The position numbers and the translations under genes are program-made. From Pseudaminobacter sp047739745 (lineage in GTDB: Bacteria > Pseudomonadota > Alphaproteobacteria > Rhizobiales > Rhizobiaceae): DNA of 64,000 bases. Location: assembly GCF_047739745.1 (NCBI RefSeq), contig NZ_JBLLVA010000017.1, positions 38,753-102,752 on the forward strand, read 5' to 3'. Position 1 is the stretch's first letter. Every line of letters begins with the position of its first letter. The notes beneath the pieces were generated by a model. That model was not told the origin of the DNA and made no database searches. It worked only from the letters and a program-made list of their open reading frames with translations. Positions 23,924-32,197 of this stretch are shown in pieces.

Positions 23924-25687
23924 TTACAGGCCGAGGCCGCGCTGGCGCCCGAGACTCCATTCGATGCCGCCATTCCCCTTGGCGACGCCGGCGATATGCT
24001 GGCCGAGCTTCTTTTCGAGCGGCGGCGTCCAGGGCACGAGTTGGAAGCCGAGCCCGTTGTCGATCATGGCGAAGCGGCCTGAGGTGAGCGCGACACGCTG
24101 GCGATAGACCCCGGCGACATGCTCGCCAGCCTGCGCTTTCTGGTATGGCCGTCCGTGCTCGCTCTGTAGCTTCGCGCCAACGGCATCGAGCTCGCGTTGT
24201 CGCAGCGTGTTGAGGAGATCGCGTTGCAGGAGGATGCGCTGGCCCTGCCGCCGGGCAAGGCCTTCGTCAGCCAGATGCTCGGCGCGCGCCTGCATGGCGT
24301 CGCGCACCTCGGCGCCGAAGCCTCCCATGGACATCGGCATCGCCTCGCGCTCGACCAGGCGATGATCCAGCCAGGTCGCGCCCGGCGCTGTGATCTGGCG
24401 GTTGAGATCGAAATCTGATCGGTTGGCGAGCGCCAGTGTCGGGCGGGAATCGTCTGGGCCGCCGAAGCGGCGCACCTCGACGACGCCGCCAATCGGCGGG
24501 GCGTGCTCGAAGGCTTCGATTCCGCGGAAACGGACATGGTGCGCGCGGCCGTCCGTGCCGTCGATCACGGCATAGGCTTCGCCAGTCAGCTCGTCATGGA
24601 GACCGCGATCGACCAGACGGCCAATGATGGGGGAACCCGCCCCGCCGCCGTCGATCGTGTAATTGCTGACGCCCCGATCCTGGCCGCGTTCGGTGAAGGC
24701 CCGATGCATGGTCTTGATGATGTCGCCGCGCATGCCGAGGTCGCGCAGCGTGCGTTCGGCCTGCAGCCCGACGGTCCACTCGCCCGGAGCGCCTTGTGCA
24801 GCGAGCTCCATCTTTTCGAGGTGCTGGAGCCTGCCGACCATCAGGCGACGCAGCGACGGATCGGTCTTGCCGTTCGGTTCGGGGCGCAGGTCGATGAAGC
24901 CGGTCTCGTCGGCGGCGATGCGGATTTCGACATCGAGGCGCGTCCAGCGTTCTGCGGTGACCTCTTTCTCCAGGGCGTTGCGAACTTCGTGTTCGGGTTT
25001 GGGGCCGAGCTCGAGGGAGACGAGATCCTCGGCGCGGGAGCGCAGGCCGCGGCTGATGTAATCGCGCGAGATCACCAGGTCGGCGCCGGTCTCATCGACG
25101 CCGCGCACAAGAAGATGCACATGCGGATTGTCGGTGTTCCAGTGATCGACGGCGACCCAGTCGAGCTTGGTGCCGAGATCCGATTCCATCTGGCTAGCGA
25201 GGTCGCGGGTGAACGCCCGTAGATCGGTCATGTCGCCCGCGTCTTCGGGCGAGACGATGAAGCGAAAATGATGCCGGTCATCCTTGCAGCGATCGGAGAA
25301 GGCGAGATCGTTGGCGCGCTCGTTCGCCGCGTCGAACATCACTCCCTTCTCTCCATCCCGGCTGACGCCCTCGCGCTTGAGATAGGAGAGATGGGCCGAG
25401 AGCGGCGCTGAGCGGAACGATTTGCCCTGGTGGCGCACGACGCGCACCTTGACTACGACGCGGCGCGAAGCGCTGAAGATGCGCGAACGGCTGAAGCTGG
25501 TCCTGCCACGGCCAAAGGTCGAATGCCCTCGGCTGGCCCCTCGCTTGACCGCTTGCCGTTCTCCGGAACTGTGCCCGGCCTTCTTCGACGCCCTCAGCAC
25601 CTGGTTGATGAAGCTCTTCGTCTTGGGTGCGCGGGTGGATTTGATACGGCCAGGCCGGATGCGGAAATCGCTGTCGCCCTCGCTCAT
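23924..25687 (-). CDS. Relaxase (DUF3363/VirD2-like)
   Basis: A 587-residue DNA relaxase that nicks oriT and pilots the strand. A basic N-terminus (RRVVVKVRVVRH) is followed by the relaxase core: the histidine motif DNPHVHLLVRG (about residues 175-186) and ISRDYISRGLRSRAEDLV. The C-terminal half matches the DUF3363 extension (RDAMQARAEHLADEGLARRQGQ). I start at MSEGDSDF (25687); the frame continues upstream without support. It lies 30 bases upstream of traG. A candidate oriT hairpin is in the gap before it. Confidence 0.88.
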   Translation of the reverse strand: MSEGDSDFRIRPGRIKSTRAPKTKSFINQVLRASKKAGHSSGERQAVKRGASRGHSTFGRGRTSFSRSRIFSASRRVVVKVRVVRHQGKSFRSAPLSAHLSYLKREGVSRDGEKGVMFDAANERANDLAFSDRCKDDRHHFRFIVSPEDAGDMTDLRAFTRDLASQMESDLGTKLDWVAVDHWNTDNPHVHLLVRGVDETGADLVISRDYISRGLRSRAEDLVSLELGPKPEHEVRNALEKEVTAERWTRLDVEIRIAADETGFIDLRPEPNGKTDPSLRRLMVGRLQHLEKMELAAQGAPGEWTVGLQAERTLRDLGMRGDIIKTMHRAFTERGQDRGVSNYTIDGGGAGSPIIGRLVDRGLHDELTGEAYAVIDGTDGRAHHVRFRGIEAFEHAPPIGGVVEVRRFGGPDDSRPTLALANRSDFDLNRQITAPGATWLDHRLVEREAMPMSMGGFGAEVRDAMQARAEHLADEGLARRQGQRILLQRDLLNTLRQRELDAVGAKLQSEHGRPYQKAQAGEHVAGVYRQRVALTSGRFAMIDNGLGFQLVPWTPPLEKKLGQHIAGVAKGNGGIEWSLGRQRGLGL

Positions 25688-25799
25688 GAGAGGGCCCTTT
25701 CCGAAGGGGCAAACGGGCACAGTGCCGGAAATGCCATTGAAATCGCTGTAGAAAACAACAATCGCGGCACGCGACCCGACCGACCGGCACGCCAAAAGC

Positions 25800-25819
25800 C
25801 AAGCCATATCAATGGCTTG
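25800..25819. promoter_or_regulatory. Candidate oriT hairpin
   Basis: CAAGCCAT, ATCA, ATGGCTTG: a perfect 8-bp inverted repeat in the 250-base gap upstream of the relaxase gene, followed by TGCG. oriT sites of this relaxase class commonly have such a hairpin beside the nick. The location is the main argument; no nick consensus was identified. Confidence 0.4.
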
Positions 25820-25937
25820 TGCGAAATTGGTGATGGCCTTTTATCTCGCCGTCCTGCTGTCGTTGCTCTCTGATCCTCCCTGCCTTCCGCCCATCCCTCG
25901 CCGGACCGCGCCACGCTGCGCCATGGTGCGAACGTGG

Positions 25938-26723
25938 TCATGGCCGGTCACCCTCATCGGCGCGGGCGACGAAAATGCCGCCGGTTTGCGTGGTGCGGGC
26001 GGAATCTTCGCCTGATGACGGCGCATTCGCAGCGCCGATGTGCTGCCGTTCGGATGTCGGTTGACCGGCATCCAGGCTGTGGGCGGACGGCGTAACGAAG
26101 AGCGGCGCACGTCGCCAGGCGTGCGGATCGGCGGCGGCAACCGCGACAGTCCCTGACGTAGTTGCCGACAGATTTCCCCCGCCGACCAACGGCGCGAGCG
26201 TGGCGACATAGGCGCGGGTTTCCGCCGGGAGGGGGCGACCAGCGAGGTATTCCTCGTAGCGACCGGGGCCTGCATTGTAGGCCGCAAGGAAGCCCGGCGA
26301 TCCGTAGCGATCGTACATTTCGCGCAAGTAGGCCGTGCCTGCGATGATGTTGTCGCGAGGGTCGAACGGATCGCGACCAAGGCCGTAGCGGACGCGTAGT
26401 TCCGCCCAGGTAGCGGGCATGACCTGCATCAGGCCCATCGCGCCCGCTGAAGAGACGGCGCGCACGTCATCGGCGCTTTCGACGCGGCGCACCGACCTGA
26501 TCCAGTGTTCGGGAATGCCGAAGCGCTGCGAGGCCTCCGTCACGAAGGCGGCATGGGGATCGCGAGACGGTTGCGCGGCCGACGGCGCGCTCTGCGCCAG
26601 AACGGCGAGCGGTGGCGCGGCGGTAAAGGTCAGGCCGGAAAGGAGAAGGAGGATGATGTGCCGGGCAGCGCGAGGCCGCCCGGCTGACATCGGCGATTCG
26701 GGGTTCGCACGAACGATCCGCAT
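25938..26723 (-). CDS. Lytic transglycosylase (SLT domain, VirB1-like)
   Basis: A 261-residue secreted muramidase. The signal peptide (residues 18-45: HIILLLLSGLTFTAAPPLAVLAQ) is followed by the SLT domain, about 58-190: catalytic Glu in IRSVRRVESADDVRAVSSAGAMGLMQVMP, then NIIAGTAYLREMYDRYG and FLAAYNAGPGRYEEYLAGRPLP. It opens peptidoglycan for the conjugation channel. The C-terminal 70 residues are low complexity. It is 4 bases after the DUF736 gene. Confidence 0.9.
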   Translation of the reverse strand: MRIVRANPESPMSAGRPRAARHIILLLLSGLTFTAAPPLAVLAQSAPSAAQPSRDPHAAFVTEASQRFGIPEHWIRSVRRVESADDVRAVSSAGAMGLMQVMPATWAELRVRYGLGRDPFDPRDNIIAGTAYLREMYDRYGSPGFLAAYNAGPGRYEEYLAGRPLPAETRAYVATLAPLVGGGNLSATTSGTVAVAAADPHAWRRAPLFVTPSAHSLDAGQPTSERQHIGAANAPSSGEDSARTTQTGGIFVARADEGDRP

Positions 26724-26726
26724 GAT

Positions 26727-27065
26727 CTATTCCCGTTCGCCGCGCTTTTGCGGGCGGCTCCAGTGCAGAGACCATGACGTCGCATCCGCGCCGTTCTGGA
26801 ACAGGCGGGCGCGGACCGGCTGCAGGAAGCTGGGATCGTCGATCAGCAGCGACAGATACTCGCCGGCCTTCTCGCTGGACTCGGTCCAGGCCGCGCCGAT
26901 CTCCGGTCCGTTGTCGTCGGAGCCGAGATGGATGCGGTAGTTGGGCGCGTTCTCGACATCGGACGGATCGACCGGAACGATGCTGAGTTCGCATGTGAGT
27001 GCGAGAGTCTGGATGCGGCCGGTGAAGCCGGTTTCCTCGCGGGTAAATTCGCCGATCTGTGGCAT
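26727..27065 (-). CDS. DUF736 family protein
   Basis: A 112-residue protein of the DUF736 family, which is nearly always found in conjugative elements of alphaproteobacteria: IGEFTREETGFTGRIQTL at the N-terminus, PNYRIHLG and IGAAWTE in the middle, YLSLLIDDPSF then W-rich ends. Function unknown; small single domain, no signal peptide. It sits between the TraF peptidase and transglycosylase genes. Confidence 0.88.
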   Translation of the reverse strand: MPQIGEFTREETGFTGRIQTLALTCELSIVPVDPSDVENAPNYRIHLGSDDNGPEIGAAWTESSEKAGEYLSLLIDDPSFLQPVRARLFQNGADATSWSLHWSRPQKRGERE

Positions 27066-27133
27066 GATGGTTTCCTTTCGTGAAGCGGTGAAGAGGGTGG
27101 CGGCGAGCGGTCAGCCCGCCGAAGGCAGGGCGT

Positions 27134-27679
27134 TCACCGCGTTGGCGCCCGCCATTCGAAGCGGCCTTCGCCGTCCTCGTCGGTCCACAAGGGAACCGCG
27201 CGGCCGATGACCGAACTGGTTGGGATGGGACCGAAATAGCGCCCGTCGAGGCTGTCGGGCACGTCCCAGTTCATGAGGAAGACATCGCCCTTGGCGACGA
27301 CACGGCAGCCCTGCCAGTCGGGCAGCGGACGGCCGGTGCGGTCACGTTCCAGCGCTGTTCCCATCTCCACGCTATCGACCGTGATCAGGAGGCCGGAGCG
27401 GCAGACGGTCTGGCCGGGAAGACCGAGTACGCGTTTCAGCAGCGGTGTGTCGCGCGGCAGATATCCGCCATTGGCTAGGAAGCTGGCGATCGGTTCGGGC
27501 GCATCCACCGCGACCAGATCGGTCACTTCCAAACGGCCTGTTGGCTCGACGGAGTAGAGACCGATCGGCGTGCTGGCCGACGCGTTCCAGATGAGTTTGG
27601 TGGGTGTTTCGATCCACGACGAGATAGCAATGGTGTTTGCCGCTACGAGGGTCGCCATGGCCCATTTGAGATCGATCAT
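27134..27679 (-). CDS. traF: TraF-type S26 signal peptidase for conjugation
   Basis: A 181-residue membrane-anchored serine protease of family S26, as TraF of RP4, which matures the pilin. An N-terminal hydrophobic helix (MATLVAANTIAISSW) is followed by the catalytic Ser region SASTPIGLYSVEP and the Lys region YLPRDTPLLKRVLGLPGQTV; then KGDVFLMNWDVPDSLDGRYFGPI. I start at 27679 because GGAGG lies 7 bases upstream and the ATG overlaps the previous stop (ATGA). Confidence 0.9.
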   Translation of the reverse strand: MIDLKWAMATLVAANTIAISSWIETPTKLIWNASASTPIGLYSVEPTGRLEVTDLVAVDAPEPIASFLANGGYLPRDTPLLKRVLGLPGQTVCRSGLLITVDSVEMGTALERDRTGRPLPDWQGCRVVAKGDVFLMNWDVPDSLDGRYFGPIPTSSVIGRAVPLWTDEDGEGRFEWRAPTR

Positions 27680-28197
27680 GGAGCGATCCTCCGTCGCTTG
27701 ATCCACGCCTGATGCTGCGCACGCGTGTAGCTGCGCGGCTCGTGGCTGGCGGTGAGACGGTTGTGAACGTGCCGCCAGTAGTCGGGCGCGGCGGCAGCGG
27801 GATTGAGCTTCAGCGCTTCGATTCCGTCGATCAGTTGCAGGACGCGCTCGACCTTCGGCCAGCTCTCGATCTTGAGCAGTATGTCGCCGCCGGGGCGCAC
27901 GAAGGGGAGCGTCTGGTAGGCTTCGCCGGGCTCGACCGCGCGCACGATGTCAATGCGCGAGATGATCGTGCCGAAGTCGTTGGAGGCCCAGCGGACGAAG
28001 GCGAAGATGGTGTCCGGCCGGAAGGAAAGGACACGGCGGCGGCGGTCGAGGATAGTTTCCTGCGCGTGGTCGCCGAACCTGATCCAGTATTCGATCTGCT
28101 TTTCCACCCATGTCAGCTCGACATGGGTGAGACGGTCGGATGGCGCTGACGACGGCATCGGGCCGCCGCGCATGCGGGGTGCCGCGATGCCGGTCAT
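27676..28197 (-). CDS. DUF2840 family protein
   Basis: A 173-residue protein with the DUF2840 pattern (THVELTWVEKQIEYWIRFG, TIFAFVRWASNDFGTIISRIDIVRA, GGDILLKIESWPKVERVLQLID). The family occurs in transfer regions of rhizobial and sphingomonad mobile elements; its function is unknown. It overlaps the genes on both sides by 4 bases, so translation is coupled. A later ATG (MPSSAP) is an alternative start. Confidence 0.85.
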   Translation of the reverse strand: MTGIAAPRMRGGPMPSSAPSDRLTHVELTWVEKQIEYWIRFGDHAQETILDRRRRVLSFRPDTIFAFVRWASNDFGTIISRIDIVRAVEPGEAYQTLPFVRPGGDILLKIESWPKVERVLQLIDGIEALKLNPAAAAPDYWRHVHNRLTASHEPRSYTRAQHQAWIKRRRIAP

Positions 28198-28448
28198 GAA
28201 GGATCTCCTGGGGTTTGCGGGAATTCGCGCGCGAGCAGGTCGCGCAACATGTCGGCGACGGTGACGCCGCGCTGGAAGGCGGCGATCTTGATCCGGCCGC
28301 GCAGGTCCGGCGTGATGTCGATCGTCAGCCGGGCGGTGAAACCAGGGCCGGATGACGGCTTGGACGACGGTTGCTCGGCGGCCTTGATCCAGTCGTCGGG
28401 ATCGGTTGGGCGGGCGGCGAAGCCGTGCTTGCGAGGCGGTTTCGTCAT
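28194..28448 (-). CDS. Ribbon-helix-helix protein next to parA
   Basis: An 84-residue protein with a disordered N-terminus (KPPRKHGFAARPTDPDDW) and a C-terminal RHH fold (ARLTIDITPDLRGRIKIAAFQRGVTVADMLRDLL). Small RHH proteins with flexible N-termini next to ParA ATPases (ParG/Omega-like) usually bind the partition site and autoregulate, so this may be the centromere-binding partner. It overlaps the methyltransferase gene by 4 bases. Confidence 0.75.
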   Translation of the reverse strand: MTKPPRKHGFAARPTDPDDWIKAAEQPSSKPSSGPGFTARLTIDITPDLRGRIKIAAFQRGVTVADMLRDLLAREFPQTPGDPS

Positions 28449-29203
28449 TGGGCGTCTCCCCCGGAAAACGGGAGCAGCGCGGCGAACCGGACGGCGGCTT
28501 TGCGCGCCGTGGCCGGATCGATTTCGCAGCCGATGTAGCGGCGACCGGAGAAACGGCAGGCTTCGCCGGCCGCGCCCGATCCGGCGAACCAATCGCCGAC
28601 GAGACCGCCGGGCGGGCAGCTTGTGCGGACGAGGTTATCGATCAGGCCGGACGGCTTTTCGGTCGGATGGATGGCACGGCCATGCGCGTTGCGGGCGTAG
28701 ATGACCGAGCGCATCAGGTGCGGCCCGCCGTCCTCACTGACATAGTGCGTGGCGTTAATATGGCCGGTATGGGGCGGACGTTTCTTGCGGCGTACGGCGC
28801 GCGCGGCCGTGTCGGGCGTCGTCTGCACGACTTTGCAGGCAGAGCCCCATGGCGCATTGGCGCGGTAGAACTGGACGGCGAGTTCATGGACGCGCTTGAA
28901 GCGGTCGGCGTGGAAGCCGGAGCCGTTCTGCTTCTCCCAGACGATCTCCGGCGCGCATTTCCAGCCGGTGTCGTCGAACGACGCGGCGGTCGCTATGAAG
29001 CAGCACAGCGAGCCGAAGACCCACATCGAGCCGGACGGCCGCATCGCGGCCCTGGCGAGCAGCAGCCAGCCCTCAACACGGCGATCCCAGACGAGCGACG
29101 TGTCGCCGTAGGGCGGATCGGCGAAGATCATGTCGAACGGGCCATGCGACGGTATGAGGCGGCGGCAATTGCCTGCAAGAATTGCGGGAGCGGGGATGCT
29201 CAT
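28445..29203 (-). CDS. Solitary DNA (N6/N4) methyltransferase
   Basis: A 252-residue SAM-dependent DNA methyltransferase. The catalytic motif ADPPYGDTS is near the N-terminus (about residues 28-36) and the SAM-binding FAGSGAAGEACR near the C-terminus (about 215), i.e. the beta-class order. No restriction enzyme is adjacent. It is embedded in the par/rep operon (overlaps on both sides), so it is more likely to modify the element itself, for protection from host restriction or to time replication, than to be part of a restriction system. The recognition site is unknown. Confidence 0.85.
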   Translation of the reverse strand: MSIPAPAILAGNCRRLIPSHGPFDMIFADPPYGDTSLVWDRRVEGWLLLARAAMRPSGSMWVFGSLCCFIATAASFDDTGWKCAPEIVWEKQNGSGFHADRFKRVHELAVQFYRANAPWGSACKVVQTTPDTAARAVRRKKRPPHTGHINATHYVSEDGGPHLMRSVIYARNAHGRAIHPTEKPSGLIDNLVRTSCPPGGLVGDWFAGSGAAGEACRFSGRRYIGCEIDPATARKAAVRFAALLPFSGGDAQ

Positions 29204-29838
29204 GGCGCGAGCCTCCCCACTTCCGCGGCGAGCGCAGTGACCTCGCGTGCGGCCGCGCTGTTATGGTCGGCCTCGAACACCAGGCGCCCGGATTGCGCCA
29301 TGTCAGCGAAGGCGACGCGCTGGCCGATGGTCGCAGATAGCAACGGCGGGTCGTGCTCGGCCAGCGTCTCGGCCGTCTCGCGGGCAATGACGGTGCGTGC
29401 GCCGCAACGGTTGAGGACGAAGCGCGCGACGAGCTGCGGGCGGTAGATGCGCGCCTCGGAGAGCAGCGTCAGCATTTCCGCCGAGGCCCAGCCATCGAGC
29501 GGCGACGGCTGCACGGGGATCACGAGGAGATCGGCGGCGAGCAGTGCCGAACGCATGAGCCCTGCAACGCGCGGCGGTCCGTCGATGACGACATGATCGG
29601 CGTCACGCGCGAGCTCGGGCGCCTCGCGGTGCAACGTGTCGCGCGCCAGGCCAACGACGCCGAATAGGCGCGGCAGGCCCTCGCGGCTGCGCTGCTGCGA
29701 CCAGTCGAGGGCCGACCCTTGCGGGTCGGCGTCGATCAGGGTGACGCGCTTGCCCTCGCTAGCCCATTGACCGGCGAGATGCAGCGCCAGCGTCGTCTTG
29801 CCGACACCGCCCTTCTGATTGAGGAGCGCGATAATCAT
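29200..29838 (-). CDS. parA: ParA-type partition ATPase
   Basis: A 212-residue Walker-type ATPase of the short ParA class. Deviant Walker A at residues 8-16 (KGGVGKTTL), VTLIDADPQGSALDW, and Walker B DHVVIDGPPRV. It lacks an N-terminal HTH. It segregates or positions the element after excision. It is coupled by 4-base overlaps to repA upstream and the methyltransferase downstream. Confidence 0.9.
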   Translation of the reverse strand: MIIALLNQKGGVGKTTLALHLAGQWASEGKRVTLIDADPQGSALDWSQQRSREGLPRLFGVVGLARDTLHREAPELARDADHVVIDGPPRVAGLMRSALLAADLLVIPVQPSPLDGWASAEMLTLLSEARIYRPQLVARFVLNRCGARTVIARETAETLAEHDPPLLSATIGQRVAFADMAQSGRLVFEADHNSAAAREVTALAAEVGRLAP

Positions 29839-30995
29839 TCCGCACCTCCGGGCTTGTCGCCGAAGGAGAGGTGCGGAGGACGGGAAGAAGAGCGGTCCGT
29901 AAACGCGGATTTACGGAAAGACTGATCAGGTGTAGTCTTTTGCAGTTGTGTTTTTTCGGCCTGTTCTGGCCTGGCGGCGATGTTTTCCACATCGCGCGCG
30001 CGCTCTTCAAAGTTAGATTCTTGGTTAGACTCTAAGTTAAGGGCGCGATTTTGTCTTTTGCGTCCGTAGCTTACACCCTGTTTCGGTTCCCGATAGCACG
30101 AGCCGTCGGTTCCCGATAGCACGATAGGCCGGGTTCCCGATAGCACGAGGCCGTCCACAGGTTGTCCACAGGTCGCGGCTGGTTCGAAAGCAAGCAGCAG
30201 CCGGCCGCCGACTTCGACTTCCAGGAACAGGCTGTAGCCAGGCAGAGGCTGGCGCCGGATGATGTCGCGAAGCTCGAAGGCGAAGCGTTTGAACGGCGAC
30301 AGACTGCCGGACTTCTGATGCAGATGCCGGAAGTCGAAACGCCATCCGTTGCGCTGCTTGCCGCCGTGCTTGCGCACGATGCGGTAGAGCCAGCGATCAA
30401 GACCGCCGGTGAGGCCGAAGTAGTCCCTATCGATGGTTAGCACGAGCGCATCGTCGAGGACGGCGCGGTAGAACCAGTCCGGCACGATCAGTTCGATGCC
30501 GGCGGGCCGACCCTGGCGGTCGGTGCGCTCTTGCCACTCGTTGATCCAGGAGAAGCGGTGGCGGCGGCCCTCGGCCGGCTGGCGGATCGAGGTTGCGACC
30601 GTGGTCGACTGGAGCCTGTCGAGCGCGGCCTTCAGGCGCTGATAGTCGCGCATCGACACGCCGCGGCCGATGAAATTGAGAATCTCGTAGGGTGTCGCGG
30701 CCATCAGGCGCGAGGTGCGAAGACCCTTGTCGCGCGCCTCGACGATCTGGCTCGCCGCCCAGATCAGGATGTCGGCATCCCAGATCGTGGCCATGCCATG
30801 ATCGGGAACCGCCTCGACGCGGATACTCACGTCGCCGGCGACGAAATCGATCGGCGCGGTGCGGTGTGACTTTGAGAGGGAGAAGAAGGGATAGGCCATG
30901 AGGTCCTGCGCGTCGCGGGGCGCGAAGTCGCCGGGGAGCGCGTGGAACAGATCGAGTTGTCCGCGCTCCGGGGATGGGCGATGCCGCGCCGTCAT
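29835..30995 (-). CDS. repA: Replication initiator protein A (RepA)
   Basis: A 386-residue initiator of the replication initiator A family. Two winged-helix regions are visible (about residues 30-150: DFVAGDVSIRVEAV...IGRGVSMRDYQRLKAALDRLQST; and about 150-270: RFSWINEWQERTDRQG...DYFGLTGGLDRWLYRIVRKHGG). The C-terminal 100 residues are disordered and their DNA contains three 17-bp repeats (30085-30148) that look like iterons. Replication is presumably of the excised circular form of the ICE. It heads the rep-par operon and overlaps parA by 4 bases. Confidence 0.88.
   Translation of the reverse strand: MTARHRPSPERGQLDLFHALPGDFAPRDAQDLMAYPFFSLSKSHRTAPIDFVAGDVSIRVEAVPDHGMATIWDADILIWAASQIVEARDKGLRTSRLMAATPYEILNFIGRGVSMRDYQRLKAALDRLQSTTVATSIRQPAEGRRHRFSWINEWQERTDRQGRPAGIELIVPDWFYRAVLDDALVLTIDRDYFGLTGGLDRWLYRIVRKHGGKQRNGWRFDFRHLHQKSGSLSPFKRFAFELRDIIRRQPLPGYSLFLEVEVGGRLLLAFEPAATCGQPVDGLVLSGTRPIVLSGTDGSCYREPKQGVSYGRKRQNRALNLESNQESNFEERARDVENIAARPEQAEKTQLQKTTPDQSFRKSAFTDRSSSRPPHLSFGDKPGGAE
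30085..30148 (-). repeat. Three iteron-like direct repeats inside repA
   Basis: GGTTCCCGATAGCACGA occurs exactly at 30085-30101, 30108-30124 and 30132-30148, spaced 23 and 24 bases (about two helical turns). Because the spacing is not a multiple of three, the repeats are read in different frames (VLSGT twice, then SCYREP), so selection acts on the DNA rather than the protein. They are probable RepA binding sites and mark the candidate oriV. Confidence 0.8.
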
Positions 30996-31012
30996 TGAGA
31001 AGACCGCGCCGA

Positions 31013-31294
31013 TCAGCGGGCGTGACGACCGACATGGGCTGTCGGTGCGGGATCGTGGCGTTTCGCGGGCAGCACGCTGCCCCGCGGATCGGAGGTAGAC
31101 GTCACGGAGCCGCGGTCAGCCCAGGCTTCCAGCTCGTCGACGGAGTAAACGACGCGTCCGCCGAGCTTGCGATAGGCTGGTCCGGTGCCGTAGGTCCGGT
31201 GCTTTTCGAGGGTGCGGGCCGAGAGGCTCAGGAATTCGGCGGCTTCCTTGGTGCGGAGGAAGCGCGGCGGCAGGGTCGCGAGATTGGCGTTCAT
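31013..31294 (-). CDS. AlpA/excisionase-like HTH protein
   Basis: A 93-residue protein with a MerR-like winged helix (RFLRTKEAAEFLSLSARTLEKHRTYGTGPAYRKLGGRVVYSVDELEAW, residues 11-60), the fold of AlpA regulators and recombination directionality factors. It may act as the excision factor for the integrase or as activator of the rep operon 18 bases downstream; this position is common in related elements. Confidence 0.85.
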   Translation of the reverse strand: MNANLATLPPRFLRTKEAAEFLSLSARTLEKHRTYGTGPAYRKLGGRVVYSVDELEAWADRGSVTSTSDPRGSVLPAKRHDPAPTAHVGRHAR

Positions 31295-31428
31295 GGTGGC
31301 CTCCGTGGTTTTCGCGGGAGCCGCTGGTGATCAGCGGCGGACGAAGGCCACGTTGGCGAAGAAGAATTGGCAGGGGGGAGTGCGAACTTAGGGTGGCTAA
31401 AATCGCACACCCTGAATCGCAGGAAAGG

Positions 31429-31998
31429 TTAGGAACGGCGGCGGTGGCGAAGCAACTTGCGATAGCCACTATCGATCATGGCGAAACCATCCTTGACCAG
31501 ATCGATCACGGCGTCGCGCAATGCTGAGGTTTTCCAGGGATCGCTGGCCACGCGTTCGACACCGAAAATGGCCTCGGCTATCTGGCGGTAGTCGGCATCG
31601 TTCATGCGGCCGTCGACTGCCCGCATCATGTTTTTGAGGCGGCGGCGCTGCTGGGCGGTCATGCGGGTGTCCTTTGGGACCGCGAGACCGTAGAGGCTTC
31701 GCAACAGGCGCGTGAGGCTCTGGGCTCGATCGAGACCGTGTGCGTCGATCGGTATGACTGCCGCGATCGGCTGACCTGGCCACAGGCCCTTCAGCGCGAT
31801 CAGATGGAGGCGGCCACTTTCGGTGAAAACCGAGATATGCAGGCCTTCAGACGAAGCTCGGTGAACATCGGTGTCGAGATCTGCGAGAACGCGCGGAGTC
31901 TGGGGCTGTCCTGGCGCGGCGCCGATATGCAGAACGCTGGTGTCAGTTTCCGGTGTCCAGAAGACGGGCTGCTCGAGAGCGTTCAGGCTTGGGCGAGC
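31429..31998 (-). CDS. DUF2285 domain, second half of a frameshifted activator gene
   Basis: An open minus-strand frame that continues the 31943-32197 gene after a +1 shift: ARPSLNALEQPVFWTPETDTSVL, a beta-rich middle (ISVFTESGRLHLIALKGLWPGQP), and the HTH-like DUF2285 domain (about the last 80 codons: LTRLLRSLYGLAVPKDTRMT, RRRLKNMMRAVDGRMNDADYRQIAEAIFG). The first in-frame ATG is at 31704, too late for a whole domain, so production from the upstream start by frameshifting is the natural reading. The slippery site is TTT CCC C at 31999-32005. In Mesorhizobium loti ICEs the homologous activator FseA is made by +1 frameshifting of exactly such a pair. Confidence 0.7.
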   Translation of the reverse strand, partial: ARPSLNALEQPVFWTPETDTSVLHIGAAPGQPQTPRVLADLDTDVHRASSEGLHISVFTESGRLHLIALKGLWPGQPIAAVIPIDAHGLDRAQSLTRLLRSLYGLAVPKDTRMTAQQRRRLKNMMRAVDGRMNDADYRQIAEAIFGVERVASDPWKTSALRDAVIDLVKDGFAMIDSGYRKLLRHRRRS

Positions 31999-32197
31999 GG
32001 GGAAATCGCAAGCCCCAGCGATTGCCGATTTCTTCGGCTTTGATTTCCGCGTTCACGGGTGTTCTGACGATGTCAGCAAAGTCTTCCTGGTATTTTTGGT
32101 TGCGCCGCAAACATTCCCACGCGAGCGCATCTACATCGGCGTTGTTCCAGTAGTCATAGGTAGATGATGATCGCCATTCTTTTGTGTCGGGCGTCAT
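31943..32197 (-). CDS. DUF6499 domain, first half of a frameshifted activator gene
   Basis: An 84-residue frame with the N-terminal 'transcriptional regulator' domain now named DUF6499: STYDYWNNADVDALAWECLRRNQKYQEDF and NRWGLRFP. The zero frame ends 18 codons after the slippery sequence TTT CCC C (31999-32005) in an unrelated tail (RSPKPERSRAARLLDTGN). A +1 shift at CCC joins it to the DUF2285 frame, giving a protein of about 255 residues. By homology with FseA of M. loti it would activate excision/transfer genes. Mutation rather than programmed shifting is the alternative. Confidence 0.75.
   Translation of the reverse strand: MTPDTKEWRSSSTYDYWNNADVDALAWECLRRNQKYQEDFADIVRTPVNAEIKAEEIGNRWGLRFPRSPKPERSRAARLLDTGN

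Noticed and set aside
24503..25222. 239-codon plus-strand frame opposite the relaxase
   Set aside because: Antisense shadow of the relaxase gene, which has clear motifs.
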